In this document: piece after piece, positions 25,617 through 33,801 of the stretch
How the letters are laid out: each line of letters opens with the position of its first letter
Numbering within the stretch: position 1 is the first letter of the stretch
NCBI GenBank assembly: GCA_903881085.1
Contig: CAIRSA010000103.1
Location: 1-35,205 of the forward strand
Source of the DNA: an uncultured Acidobacteriia bacterium
GTDB lineage: Bacteria; Acidobacteriota; Terriglobia; Bryobacterales; Bryobacteraceae
DNA length: 35,205 nucleotides
Reading direction: 5' to 3'
Made by a program: the position numbers and the translations under genes
The notes under the pieces: model-generated
Databases searched by the model: none
Seen by the model: the letters and a program-made list of their open reading frames with translations, nothing else
What the model was told of the DNA's origin: nothing

Positions 25617-25848
25617 CCGTTAAAGAGCAGTTGAACTCATCGGGAAAGGGTATCTCCAACATTTAGCGTCAGTCGCATACAACGTGCTCGTCACCTGCCG
25701 GGTAACTCGCATTGCGGGCAGTGTCGCGTGGGGCAAACCGGGGACAGCCCGCATGATTCCGGCAAATGACGCCGGAAACATGTAGGCAGTCCCCAGTTTG
25801 CGCAGTCTCGCCACCCATCCGAATTTGCCGTCGACTGCTCTATTTAGG
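25617..25848. mobile_element. 232-bp non-coding terminal-inverted-repeat element, copy 2
   Basis: Exactly the same length as copy 1 and collinear with it. It shares AGCAGTTGA near the left end, a CGGGTNANNTCGNATTGCGGG-like block, and CCCCAGTTTGCG near the right. The terminal inverted repeats are imperfect, left CCGTTAAAGAGCAGTTGA against right-complement CCTAAATAGAGCAGTCGA. The flanking direct repeats are CTGAA at 25612-25616 and 25849-25853. The central hairpin (25740-25794) keeps pairing although bases differ from copy 1 (AGCC/GGC instead of GGAC/GTCC), with the inner ATTCCGGC/GCCGGAA and a 7-base loop retained. The left duplicate contains the TGA stop codon of the DUF1552 gene. Confidence 0.78.
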
Positions 25849-25898
25849 CTGAACCACTACCGCAAGAAGGTGTCAAAGAATGCGCTCGCAAGCGAGCT

Positions 25899-25919
25899 GG
25901 ACAGGCGATTCGCCTGTCC
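25899..25919. terminator. Short perfect hairpin, possible terminator or REP-like unit
   Basis: GGACAGGCG and CGCCTGTCC (9-3-9) lie between the convergent ends of the DUF1552 gene and the minus-strand 505-residue gene. A second small palindrome, GCTCGC-AA-GCGAGC, lies just before it (25883-25896), and a TTTTT run follows at 25929-25933. It could end transcription from either side. Confidence 0.4.
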
Positions 25920-25975
25920 AAATACTAATTTTTCACACGCTCCGAGGAAGCGGGGCTTCGGCCGGGCGCATTGAA

Positions 25976-27493
25976 CTAAAACCGGAACGACATGTTGTGC
26001 ACCACGTTCGGGTCCTTCATCAGGGCCCGAGCCAGCTCTATGCGCATCACAACGCTGATATCCGGATCGCGGATGCTCTGCAGAAGCACCTCCGATTCCT
26101 CCCCAAAGACTCTTGCAGCGTTGTAGGCAACCACGCGGCAAATCTGCACGGAGGGCCAGTATTCGCGCAGCGCCTTGTTCTTTTTTTCCGCATTCGCTTC
26201 CGCGACGTATGCTTCCACGCCCGCAACGAATGCTCTTTGCATCGACTCCATCGCCTGGTCTTTCTGCTTGATGATGTTCGCTACCTCGGCCGCAATCATC
26301 AGCGGCGCGCTTGCATCCGCGGGGTCTTTGATGTCGCTGATCGCGGTCGTGCATTTCTCATAGAGCGACTTGCCTGTCCCCTGATCTTTGCGCCCAAAGG
26401 TTCGCCCCAATCCGCAGATTGCCACCGCTTTCATCACAGGGTATGGCAGGTCGCCGATGCGTGAAAGCGCCTGTTGCAGGTCCTTGTCGGCCAGTTTGAC
26501 TGCATCCTCCGCCTTTTTCGCCGCCGCAGCCCACTTGCCGATTCGGTCCGCCATGTTGTCAATATCCATCCCGCGCAGCAGACTTACAGGTGGGTACAGG
26601 CCGTCATCCTCTTCAGGCGCGGCATTCTGGTCTTTGGCCTCTTCCGCAGCTTTCTTTTCCTGTAATGGCTTCGCGGCCGCAGCTTTCAACTCCTGATTGG
26701 TCGCGATGAGTTCCTGAGCGCGCTTCGGATCGATGCCTTTCAGCACGTTGTACATCCATCCCAGCTCCACCTCCCGGCGGCTTTTCAGAATCATCTTGCC
26801 GTTGTCGTCAGAGTCATTCCCTTCGAAGTTGAAGGAATCATCCTTCTTCACCAGTATGGTATTCATCACGGCGGTGAGCGCGGAGTCGGCCACTTCGCGC
26901 GGCAACTTGCGCCAATGCGCCGAAAGCATTTCCGTGAACTCACGCGCCGGATGACTCTGATACGCAGTGGTGGCGCGGGTGAAGACAAGCACCCGCCGCG
27001 GATCGTTTTCCGGCAACTTTTCGAACAGCGTTCCAGCGGCTCGAAATGGATACTCCGCTTCGCCAGGTACGAGGCCGATCACTTCTGAAGCTTTGTCGAA
27101 ATCGGATTTCGCCAGCAGCAGCGACACTACGCGGTCGATCGCCGAGGTGTTGCCTTCGAGCGTTGTGGCGGGCGCTGCCATGCCGCGCAACTGTTCGATC
27201 GCATCGGGCAGGCTGACGTCGGCAAGATTCTTTACGATCTCGCCTTGCAGTGCGTCCTTCGAATCCTCGGCAACCGCCGTGGTTCCGGCAAAGGCCTGGC
27301 GGAAAAAATCGACGGACTTGCGCTTGTCGTAAACCTGATACATCCTTCCCAGATGCATCAACGACAGAACATGAATATCGATGTTCGTGGAACTGACCGT
27401 GGCCGCCGCTTCGTCGAGAAGTTTGTGCGCCTTCTCATTAGGCTCGGCAGCGAAAGCGAACGTGGCGAATAGCAGGCCGATCGCGCGATGCAT
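25976..27493 (-). CDS. Large secreted helical protein of unknown function
   Basis: A 505-residue product starting at the ATG at 27493 with a short signal peptide (MHRAIGLLFATFAFA, then AEPNEKAH). The mature protein is mostly alpha-helical with TPR-like spacing (LLDEAAATVSSTNIDIHVLSLMHLGRMY, VSLLLAKSDFDKASEVIGLV, DLQQALSRIGDLPYPVMKAVAICGLGRTF). A Lys/Glu-rich segment, LQEKKAAEEAKDQNAAPEED, lies near residue 290 and may be a coiled coil or linker. No family was recognised. It follows the TPR gene by 23 bp on the same strand, downstream of the TonB receptor, so all three may be one transcript. A periplasmic scaffold role linked to the receptor is possible but unproven. Confidence 0.8.
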   Translation of the reverse strand: MHRAIGLLFATFAFAAEPNEKAHKLLDEAAATVSSTNIDIHVLSLMHLGRMYQVYDKRKSVDFFRQAFAGTTAVAEDSKDALQGEIVKNLADVSLPDAIEQLRGMAAPATTLEGNTSAIDRVVSLLLAKSDFDKASEVIGLVPGEAEYPFRAAGTLFEKLPENDPRRVLVFTRATTAYQSHPAREFTEMLSAHWRKLPREVADSALTAVMNTILVKKDDSFNFEGNDSDDNGKMILKSRREVELGWMYNVLKGIDPKRAQELIATNQELKAAAAKPLQEKKAAEEAKDQNAAPEEDDGLYPPVSLLRGMDIDNMADRIGKWAAAAKKAEDAVKLADKDLQQALSRIGDLPYPVMKAVAICGLGRTFGRKDQGTGKSLYEKCTTAISDIKDPADASAPLMIAAEVANIIKQKDQAMESMQRAFVAGVEAYVAEANAEKKNKALREYWPSVQICRVVAYNAARVFGEESEVLLQSIRDPDISVVMRIELARALMKDPNVVHNMSFRF

Positions 27494-27516
27494 TTCACGA
27501 TTATACTCGAGCCGCG

Positions 27517-28587
27517 CTAATCCGAGAGTCGGCGCAGATCTTTTTTGACCTCATCCAGGTCGGGGCGCATTTTTTCGGCGGTCTTCAATTCGGCGAGCGC
27601 CTCGCTTTTGTGGCCCATGTAATGCAAGACCAGGCCCAGCGTCCAATGCGCCTCGCCCCAGGTTGGCTCACGCCCTTCGGGCTCCGCCGCCAGATATTTG
27701 CGCAGGTACGCTTCGGCCCGCGCAGGATCCTTCTGCTGCTTCTGCAACGTGCGTGCGGCGAAGTAGTAGGGCGCCAGATTATCGGGCACGTTTTTGACAG
27801 CGTCCGCCAGAATGGCGTCCAACTCCGCGAACGCACCGCGCGCGGCGTAGACTTGCGCCAACACTTCATAGGCGCCGGGCCGCGATGGATCAAGCTGCAA
27901 CAACTGCTTCGCAATACGCGCCGCCTGATCATATTGCGGGCTCTTCGACAAACAGCAATAGACATTCGCCAGCGTGGCGTATGCGCGATAGTTGGTTGGC
28001 TTGATCGCTGAAAGTTCGCGGATGGCGTTCGGTTCGATATCTTCGAATTGCGCCAGGCGGGCTTCAGCCATGTGACCCCAGTCCGGATCGATAGCCAATA
28101 GCTTTTGTGCCAGCGCGTGCGCCTTGGCGCGATTGCCGCCGACGATGCCAGGCGCTTTGAAGGTGTACATTGTGTCCACCAGGTGGGCATCGATGTTGCG
28201 CGGATCGAGCCGGTACGCCGCCTCCAGTTCGCGGCGCATAGTGCGGATCAAAATTACCTGTTTCCAAACCGGCGCCGTCTCCGCCATCACCGCATTCACG
28301 CGCGCCAACTGCGCGTGCGCCGGAGCATGGTTGGGGTTCTTCGCCACGGCTTTCTCCGCATAGATGCGCGCTGTGTCCATGTGGAGAAAACTCTCTTCGA
28401 TGATCGAGAGGTAAGTCAACATCTCGGCGTCATTGGGACTCGCCGCAAGCGCCGTATTGGCCGCCACGCGCGCGCGTTTCCAGTGGTCGCCTTCTATCAG
28501 CTGATGCACTACGGAATTCTCCGCATGCGCGGTAAGGCCAAGGGCAACGAAAATTATGGAAGCACTGGGAAACTGGAAGCGGGGCAC
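27517..28587 (-). CDS. Secreted tetratricopeptide-repeat protein
   Basis: A 356-residue protein with a signal peptide (MPRFQFPSASIIFVALGLTAHA, cut before ENSV). Repeated TPR units include AEMLTYLSIIEESFLHMDTARIYAEKAVAKNPNHAPAH, RAYATLANVYCCLSKSPQYDQAARIAKQLLQLDPSRPGAY and WTLGLVLHYMGHKSEALAELKTAEKMRPDL. These form a helical protein-binding surface, here periplasmic. The start is GTG at 28587, since no ATG is available before the signal peptide. GGAAG lies only three bases upstream, and both are enclosed in a 12-bp hairpin. It lies 58 bp after the TonB receptor gene and 23 bp before the 505-residue gene, consistent with an operon. Confidence 0.88.
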   Translation of the reverse strand: MPRFQFPSASIIFVALGLTAHAENSVVHQLIEGDHWKRARVAANTALAASPNDAEMLTYLSIIEESFLHMDTARIYAEKAVAKNPNHAPAHAQLARVNAVMAETAPVWKQVILIRTMRRELEAAYRLDPRNIDAHLVDTMYTFKAPGIVGGNRAKAHALAQKLLAIDPDWGHMAEARLAQFEDIEPNAIRELSAIKPTNYRAYATLANVYCCLSKSPQYDQAARIAKQLLQLDPSRPGAYEVLAQVYAARGAFAELDAILADAVKNVPDNLAPYYFAARTLQKQQKDPARAEAYLRKYLAAEPEGREPTWGEAHWTLGLVLHYMGHKSEALAELKTAEKMRPDLDEVKKDLRRLSD

Positions 28588-28602
28588 CTACTTCCAGTTT
28601 CC
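28568..28602 (-). promoter_or_regulatory. Hairpin enclosing the start codon of the TPR gene
   Basis: GGAAACTGGAAG and CTTCCAGTTTCC (28568-28579 and 28591-28602) form a perfect 12-bp stem with an 11-base loop. In the mRNA the 5' arm holds the GGAAG Shine-Dalgarno-like sequence and the loop holds the GTG start codon, so folding should hinder initiation. This could reduce expression relative to the receptor gene upstream, or respond to a factor. Confidence 0.5.
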
Positions 28603-28622
28603 TACAATCGGGTTACAATCGG
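28603..28622 (-). promoter_or_regulatory. Direct repeats upstream of the TPR gene
   Basis: TACAATCGG occurs twice (28603-28611 and 28614-28622), with starts 11 bp apart, about one turn of the helix, directly before the hairpin that encloses the TPR start codon. The spacing suggests a binding site on one face of DNA; no regulator is known. Confidence 0.35.
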
Positions 28623-28630
28623 CAATTTGA

Positions 28631-28657
28631 CTGCGGTAACTGACTTTAAAACCGCAG
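28631..28657 (-). terminator. Weak inverted repeat over the stop codon of the TonB receptor gene
   Basis: CTGCGGT and ACCGCAG (28631-28637, 28651-28657) are separated by 13 bases that hold the receptor's TAA. With no strong T-run, it would at most attenuate readthrough into the TPR gene. Confidence 0.25.
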
Positions 28658-31600
28658 CTTCAGAGCCATTTGGACAATGCGCGCCGCATTCAACGTAGAG
28701 CTCACCTGCCCGCCCGACGACGTGTTGATCGTGGTGGTTGGCGCAGCAAACGTCGGATGGTTGAACAGGTTGAACATCTCCGCGCGGAACTCCAGCCCGC
28801 GCTTTTCGCTGAACGGGAAGGTCTTGATCACGGTGAAGTCCACTTGCTTCAAACCATCGGCGCGCAGGATATTACGTCCGCCGGTGCCGTAGCGCAACTG
28901 CGCCGGAGGCAGAGCAAACGCATCCTTACCGCTTGAGCTCAATGAAGTGCATGATGAGTTGGCGGAGGTATAAAACCAGCACGCCGGGTTGTTCACCATG
29001 ACGGGAGAGCCTACAACATCGGGTCTCTGGTTGCCTACGCCAGTATTGGCGGTATCGCTGCTGATGGTTGGCGTGAACGGCAGTCCGGAGCGCAGTGTGA
29101 CAATCCCAGCCAGTTCCCAACCGCTCACCAACTGGTTCACAACTCCATGTGCCCCATTCAGGAACTGCTTGCCCTTGCCGAACGGTAGCGAGTAATCGAA
29201 GCTGCCGGCAAATGCTGTCGGCAGATCGAAGTCGCACACGCCGCGATTGTATTTCAACAGCGTGACCGTGGTGCCGCTCTGGAGTGTGCCGGAATCAATG
29301 CACTTCGATCGGCTATAGGAGAGTAGCATTGTAGCCCCTTTCCACAACCGCTGATCGAACTTCGCTTGCAGCGCATTGTAGTTTGCATTTTCGTCGAATG
29401 TCGCATAGACGAACACACCCCACTGCGGCATGGGCCGGCGGTTCTGAATATTGCCTGCACCGGGCAGGGGATCGTTGGTGCCGATGTTCTGGTTCAGGTG
29501 CGTCGTCTTGTTGCCGGCATAGGCGATTTCGAAAGAGTTCGAAGACGAAAGCTGGCGTTGAATGGCGAAGTTCCATTCGTTGACGTACGTGATTTTTGCC
29601 TGCAATTCGCCGGTATCTACGTCAGGCGTGGAGCAGGAGTTCGCAACGAAGCCAAAGGGGCAAACGGCCTTGGTGGTATTCGCTGTCACTACGCTTTGGC
29701 CCAGGAAGTAATCGCCCCAGGTGCGCGTAGGAACTGCCGGCGGACGATCGTTACTTACCGTCTGCGCTGCGATGAAAGGCACGGTAGCAACGGTGTTGTT
29801 GATGGTATTGCTGTCGGGGAAGTTGAAGAACGTACCAAACCCGCTGCGAATCACCCATTTCTCGCTACCCATTGGACGCCATGCCAGACCGATGCGCGGC
29901 GCAAAATTCTTTTTATAGCCGTGGATGGAATCAGGCAGGCCAAGATCCTTGGTGTACTCAATGCGGTCCGCAAACAGCTGTTGCATCGATGCCGTTAGCG
30001 GCTGCACGGCGGAGTCGATGGAAGATGGAATGATCAGCTTTGCATTCGACAGATTCAGCGCGCTCTTCTGGCCGCGAATACCGTTATAGAGTGAGTTCAG
30101 TTCAAACCGTAGTCCATAATTGATGGTGAGGTTCTTGGTGGCGCGGAAGCTGTCCTGGGCATAAAAGCTCCAGAAATTAGCCCAATCTCCATTCAACTGC
30201 TTGAAGTAATCGCGCGTCACGGAATCGGGATAGCCCATCAAAAAGTCGGCGAAGGAGTAGCTAGTGTAGGTGTTGGCGAAGTTGAATGTACCGACGGACC
30301 GCGAACCGTTGAAGAAGCCCGCCGTTTGGTGCATCAACTCGGCGCCGAACTTCACATTGTGTTTGCCGGTGGACCACGACAGGTTGTCGGCATATTGCAG
30401 ATTGCGCATACGGTTCGATTTCGGGCGTTGATCCGATGGCGAACCGGTGAATGTGGCATACCCGGTCAATGTGATCTGCGGGAAGCTGTAGATCGACGTC
30501 GTGTCGTCGAAACCTTTCACCCCGGCCTGCTGATTGAAGTTGGTGCCTTCCAGCGTGGGGCCAAACAGGAAAATGCTGCGGTAGTAAGAGACGCGGCTTT
30601 CATTGGTCCATTTCGGCGAAAACTCGTGGGTCAACGATATGTTGGCGTTCTGAGCGCGGCTGTGCAGAGGGAAGGAACCGAGCGTGGTGAAGGGATTCGG
30701 ATCGTTTTCGTCGTTGTCGTTGATCGAATAGCGTCCTGCCAACTGCCAGGAGGTGCCAAAGTTATGATCGATGCGGATGTCACTGCGGATCTGCTTCTGA
30801 AGCAGATTGTTGGTGAGTGCGGCGTAACTGGTCGAACCCACCGTAGTATTGGGCGCGGGCAGATACTTCAGGAAGTACAAAGCCTGCGGCGCGAAGCGGC
30901 TGCGCGGCAGAATATTTCCGGCAAAGGGCTGGCGGTTCAGCGGGTCAACCAGAGGCTTCGCCGCCGATGTAATGGAGCTGAAATTGCCGTCCACCAGGGG
31001 CAGGCTCGGCACCACGTTGTTGAAGTCGACACCCTGCAGCAGATTCGTTTTTTCCAGATCGGCAAAGAAGAAGGTTTTGTTCTTCACCAGCGGTCCGCCA
31101 AAGGTGAAGCCATAGTCGTTGCGGCGCAGCGGATCTTTGCTCTGTGTGGACCCGGCCGGGGGAAGGTAGAAGAAGTTGCGCGCGTCGAAGGCCTGATTTC
31201 TGAGGAATTCAAACAGCGTGCCGTGATATTCGTTGGTGCCGCTGCGCATGGTGGCGTTGATCGCGCTGGGCGTGCGGCCATGCTCTGCATCCATGTTGCC
31301 GCCTTGCACTTTGAACTCCTGCAGTGCGTCGACGTTGGGCTGGATCAGCGTGCCGCCGGTCTGCATCTCTGTGATGAACGCACCATCGAGAAACCAGCCG
31401 GTCTGGTTGTTGGCGCCGCCATTCACGTTGACGGCAACCACAGAGGAACGAATGGAACTACCGCCGGTGCGCGTGCCTTGTCCTCCGGGATTGTACGTTG
31501 CGCCGGGTGTGAGTGCGGTCAGTTGCCAGAAGCTACGGCCATTGAGCGGCATGCGTTCCACGGCGTCGGTATTCACTACCTGGCCGAGTGAAGAGGAAGA

Positions 31601-31999
31601 AGTGTCGATAATCGGAGCGGCGGCTGAAACGGTAATATCCTGCTCCACCGTGCCCACCTGCATCGCCACGTTGATGAGAGCGCGTTGCGCGACCTGCAAC
31701 TCCACGTTGGCTGCACGATAAGTACGGAAGCCGGACTGCTTCACTGTGATCGTATATCGCGCGGCGGAAAGATCGGAGATGGAATATTCGCCGATGGCGC
31801 TGGTTGTTGCCGTTCGGGCCACCTGCGTGCCTTCGTTTCTGGCCTCGACAATGGCTCCGGCGATCGCAGCGCCGGATGGATCAGTCACCGTGCCAAACAA
31901 CGTGGCCGACGATATCTGGGCATTGGCCAGACTGGCCGATAGAATGCCTAAACTCAAAATGAATGCACCCGCGGGGATGCGTAATGCGGATCTTAACAT
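28646..31999 (-). CDS. Oar-like TonB-dependent outer-membrane receptor with carboxypeptidase-regulatory-like domain
   Basis: A 1117-residue outer-membrane beta-barrel. It has a signal peptide (MLRSALRIPAGAFILSLGILSASLANA), then a CarboxypepD_reg-like beta-sandwich (about 28-115: ATLFGTVTDPSGAAIAGAIVEA, YSISDLSAARYTITVKQSGF). A plug domain follows (about 120-240, with VNTDAVERMPLNGRSFWQL), then a large barrel ending in Phe (VQMALKLRF), the usual outer-membrane assembly signal. This architecture is greatly expanded in Solibacter-type Acidobacteriota and is thought to import plant or microbial polymers' breakdown products. A strong AGGAGGGG precedes the ATG, and a TTGACA-N16-GATAAC promoter lies upstream. 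The substrate is unknown. The secreted TPR and 505-residue proteins follow on the same strand. Confidence 0.93.
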   Translation of the reverse strand: MLRSALRIPAGAFILSLGILSASLANAQISSATLFGTVTDPSGAAIAGAIVEARNEGTQVARTATTSAIGEYSISDLSAARYTITVKQSGFRTYRAANVELQVAQRALINVAMQVGTVEQDITVSAAAPIIDTSSSSLGQVVNTDAVERMPLNGRSFWQLTALTPGATYNPGGQGTRTGGSSIRSSVVAVNVNGGANNQTGWFLDGAFITEMQTGGTLIQPNVDALQEFKVQGGNMDAEHGRTPSAINATMRSGTNEYHGTLFEFLRNQAFDARNFFYLPPAGSTQSKDPLRRNDYGFTFGGPLVKNKTFFFADLEKTNLLQGVDFNNVVPSLPLVDGNFSSITSAAKPLVDPLNRQPFAGNILPRSRFAPQALYFLKYLPAPNTTVGSTSYAALTNNLLQKQIRSDIRIDHNFGTSWQLAGRYSINDNDENDPNPFTTLGSFPLHSRAQNANISLTHEFSPKWTNESRVSYYRSIFLFGPTLEGTNFNQQAGVKGFDDTTSIYSFPQITLTGYATFTGSPSDQRPKSNRMRNLQYADNLSWSTGKHNVKFGAELMHQTAGFFNGSRSVGTFNFANTYTSYSFADFLMGYPDSVTRDYFKQLNGDWANFWSFYAQDSFRATKNLTINYGLRFELNSLYNGIRGQKSALNLSNAKLIIPSSIDSAVQPLTASMQQLFADRIEYTKDLGLPDSIHGYKKNFAPRIGLAWRPMGSEKWVIRSGFGTFFNFPDSNTINNTVATVPFIAAQTVSNDRPPAVPTRTWGDYFLGQSVVTANTTKAVCPFGFVANSCSTPDVDTGELQAKITYVNEWNFAIQRQLSSSNSFEIAYAGNKTTHLNQNIGTNDPLPGAGNIQNRRPMPQWGVFVYATFDENANYNALQAKFDQRLWKGATMLLSYSRSKCIDSGTLQSGTTVTLLKYNRGVCDFDLPTAFAGSFDYSLPFGKGKQFLNGAHGVVNQLVSGWELAGIVTLRSGLPFTPTISSDTANTGVGNQRPDVVGSPVMVNNPACWFYTSANSSCTSLSSSGKDAFALPPAQLRYGTGGRNILRADGLKQVDFTVIKTFPFSEKRGLEFRAEMFNLFNHPTFAAPTTTINTSSGGQVSSTLNAARIVQMALKLRF

Positions 32000-32028
32000 G
32001 GACCCCTCCTGTATCTAGTTAGGCCCAC

Positions 32029-32056
32029 GTTATCGTTAAATGCAGGTAGTTGTCAA
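32029..32056 (-). promoter_or_regulatory. Sigma-70-type promoter of the TonB receptor operon
   Basis: On the minus strand TTGACA (32056-32051) is separated by 16 bases from GATAAC (32034-32029), placing transcription start near 32022. That gives a leader of about 23 bases containing AGGAGGGG. The perfect -35 box lies beside the stop codon of the AbiEii gene. Confidence 0.6.
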
Positions 32057-32057
32057 T

Positions 32058-32993
32058 CTATGCTGTAAGGTACGCTGGTGCGGCGGCAAAGACGGATTCC
32101 AATTGGGAAACCAATCGCGCCCGCTCGCGCGCAGCCAGCGTTTCAAGATTGCGCTGACGCCAGCGGACAGCCGGCAGGTCGTGGGCGCCGGGCACGCCCA
32201 GCAGTTGCCAATCGGGTGTGCCGGTTTCGAAAGAAAGCAGGAATTGGCGATGTTGCGCCGGCATGCATCCAACTATCGAAGCGACCATCTCTTCGCGCGT
32301 TGCCAGCAGTTCATCCAGAGTGACTTCGCGGTCGGTCATCCCGTCGAAGCCATGCAGAAACTCATCGCCGATTGGTCTTCTTGTGGGTGCCAGCAGTTCC
32401 GCCAGCGGTCTGTTCTGGCTGACCAGATAGACAACGAACGCTCTGCGCAGGTCATCGCCGATGCCTTCCTTGTCGAGCAGATCGCGCACATCGAAAAGAT
32501 CTCGCGGATGCTGGCGGTCTAGGGCGGCGTTGATCTTTCCGGCATACAGATCGGCAAACGACACCACGGGCATTTCAGCAAAACCGAACGCCTCTTCCAC
32601 CGCTTCCGCGACCGGCCGCAACTCGGGTTCATAAACGCAACCGCGCAGCACCGGCGTGACTTCGATTTTGACTTGCGTGCGGTCCTGCCTCACGATAAGC
32701 TTCACTACTGTGTTTTCAGGCTTCGTCTCACTGAACGTGACCTTCGCGGCAGAAACCGTTTTGCGAATGCGCTGCGCAAGCCGCTTGAGAGCGGCATCGA
32801 TCGAGGCCAGGGATTCCGGTCGCGACGCCACGGGCAGATAGGTCAAATCAATATCTACCGACAGACGAGGCATGTTTCGCACAAAAAGGTTGATAGCAGT
32901 ACCACCCTTCAGTGCGAAACACTCCTCTTCGGCTACCAGTGGAATCATTTTGATCAGCAGCGTGACCTGGCGGCGGTACGATTCATGCAACAT
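32058..32993 (-). CDS. abiEii: AbiEii-type nucleotidyltransferase toxin (type IV toxin-antitoxin)
   Basis: A 311-residue DUF1814/AbiEii nucleotidyltransferase. Motif I is LKGGTAINL (Lys29-Gly-Gly-Thr) with the metal-binding pair Asp47-x-Asp49 in SVDIDLTY. A third motif lies at YAGKINAALDRQHPRDLFDVRDL, matching the KxxA..R..RDxxD pattern. AbiEii toxins are thought to inactivate growth by nucleotide transfer, with tRNA as target in known relatives, and to cause abortive infection against phage. The ATG lies inside the end of the antitoxin gene, an 11-bp overlap. Family and pairing are clear; target and phage range are not. Confidence 0.92.
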   Translation of the reverse strand: MLHESYRRQVTLLIKMIPLVAEEECFALKGGTAINLFVRNMPRLSVDIDLTYLPVASRPESLASIDAALKRLAQRIRKTVSAAKVTFSETKPENTVVKLIVRQDRTQVKIEVTPVLRGCVYEPELRPVAEAVEEAFGFAEMPVVSFADLYAGKINAALDRQHPRDLFDVRDLLDKEGIGDDLRRAFVVYLVSQNRPLAELLAPTRRPIGDEFLHGFDGMTDREVTLDELLATREEMVASIVGCMPAQHRQFLLSFETGTPDWQLLGVPGAHDLPAVRWRQRNLETLAARERARLVSQLESVFAAAPAYLTA

Positions 32994-33786
32994 CGTCGAG
33001 GTCCTTCGGGACCGTGATCGCGTAGGCCTTGTTTAGAGTGCCGCCACGCACCAGCATTCGCTTGCCTTTGCCAAGATCGATCTTGCTGCGGTTGATTCGC
33101 CGCAACCACGCATGCTCATGCCGGTCCGCGAAAAAGAAAAAAAGACGCTTCACTTTTATATTGTGGCAATCGAGGAGAAGATTCTCCATTTTTTTCGGGC
33201 TTATGTTGGTTAGGCTTTCAAATAACTTGTCGGCCTGATGAAAGGACTCCCGGTCCGGGACTTCGTCCAGCAGTTCCAGCACTGCTCTTTCCGGCGATGA
33301 CAGGATCAGCTTCCAATCCCATTGACCCCACTCCAGAGCGGTAAATTCCGGCGGCAGCGCGTCCGCGTTCAACTGTTTCGGGAATCGCGTAAATACTCGC
33401 GCGCTGTTGTGCCAGATAAAGGGGACTCCTGCCGGCAGATTGCGCAGCCAGGACGGCGGTTTTTCCGGACCGTAGACATGAACGGCTTTCATGCGGCGAG
33501 GAACATAGTGAGCGTAGCCTTGCAATTCCAGCGCGGTGCGCCCGCCAACAACCAGATTTTTGTTCAGCGTCATTTGAAGCGAGAGAACGGCCTGCTGCCA
33601 ATTCAGCCGTACGTCCGTCCTGCGAAAGACTCTCTTGATTGGCTGATACAACCAGCCCGCTCGTACATATTTACTTCGCAGGGATGTGGAGTAGCCTTGC
33701 CTGCTCATCCAATCGGCATCCACCAGAAGCCCTTCTGGCAGCAGGCGCTGCAATCGGTTTAAGTAATGTGGATTTTGCGTATCCAT
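32983..33786 (-). CDS. abiEi: AbiEi-type antitoxin and autorepressor (type IV toxin-antitoxin)
   Basis: A 267-residue antitoxin, first gene of the AbiE pair. The N-terminal winged helix (LLPEGLLVDADWMSRQGYSTSLRSKYVRAGWL) is the DNA-binding part. The centre and C-terminus match the AbiEi_3/antitoxin pattern (VVGGRTALELQGYAHYVP, PERAVLELLDEVPDRESFHQADKLFESL, ending YAITVPKDLDDVA). In known systems this protein represses its own operon by cooperative binding to inverted repeats and reverses toxicity without binding the toxin. Here the ATG at 33786 follows a TATACT -10 box by only four bases, and several operator-like repeats lie upstream. Confidence 0.9.
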   Translation of the reverse strand: MDTQNPHYLNRLQRLLPEGLLVDADWMSRQGYSTSLRSKYVRAGWLYQPIKRVFRRTDVRLNWQQAVLSLQMTLNKNLVVGGRTALELQGYAHYVPRRMKAVHVYGPEKPPSWLRNLPAGVPFIWHNSARVFTRFPKQLNADALPPEFTALEWGQWDWKLILSSPERAVLELLDEVPDRESFHQADKLFESLTNISPKKMENLLLDCHNIKVKRLFFFFADRHEHAWLRRINRSKIDLGKGKRMLVRGGTLNKAYAITVPKDLDDVA

Positions 33787-33790
33787 AGTT

Positions 33791-33796
33791 AGTATA
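33791..33796 (-). promoter_or_regulatory. -10 box of the AbiE operon, suggesting a leaderless transcript
   Basis: TATACT reads on the minus strand from 33796 to 33791. A start site about seven bases on would fall at or within a few bases of the ATG (33786), leaving no room for a Shine-Dalgarno sequence. A -35 box is not clear. Confidence 0.5.
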
Positions 33797-33801
33797 GTAG
33801 C

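Noticed and set aside
30326..31591. 421-codon open frame opposite the TonB receptor
   Set aside because: Antisense shadow; composition is His/Arg/Val-rich with no recognisable domain, while the minus strand encodes an unbroken receptor.
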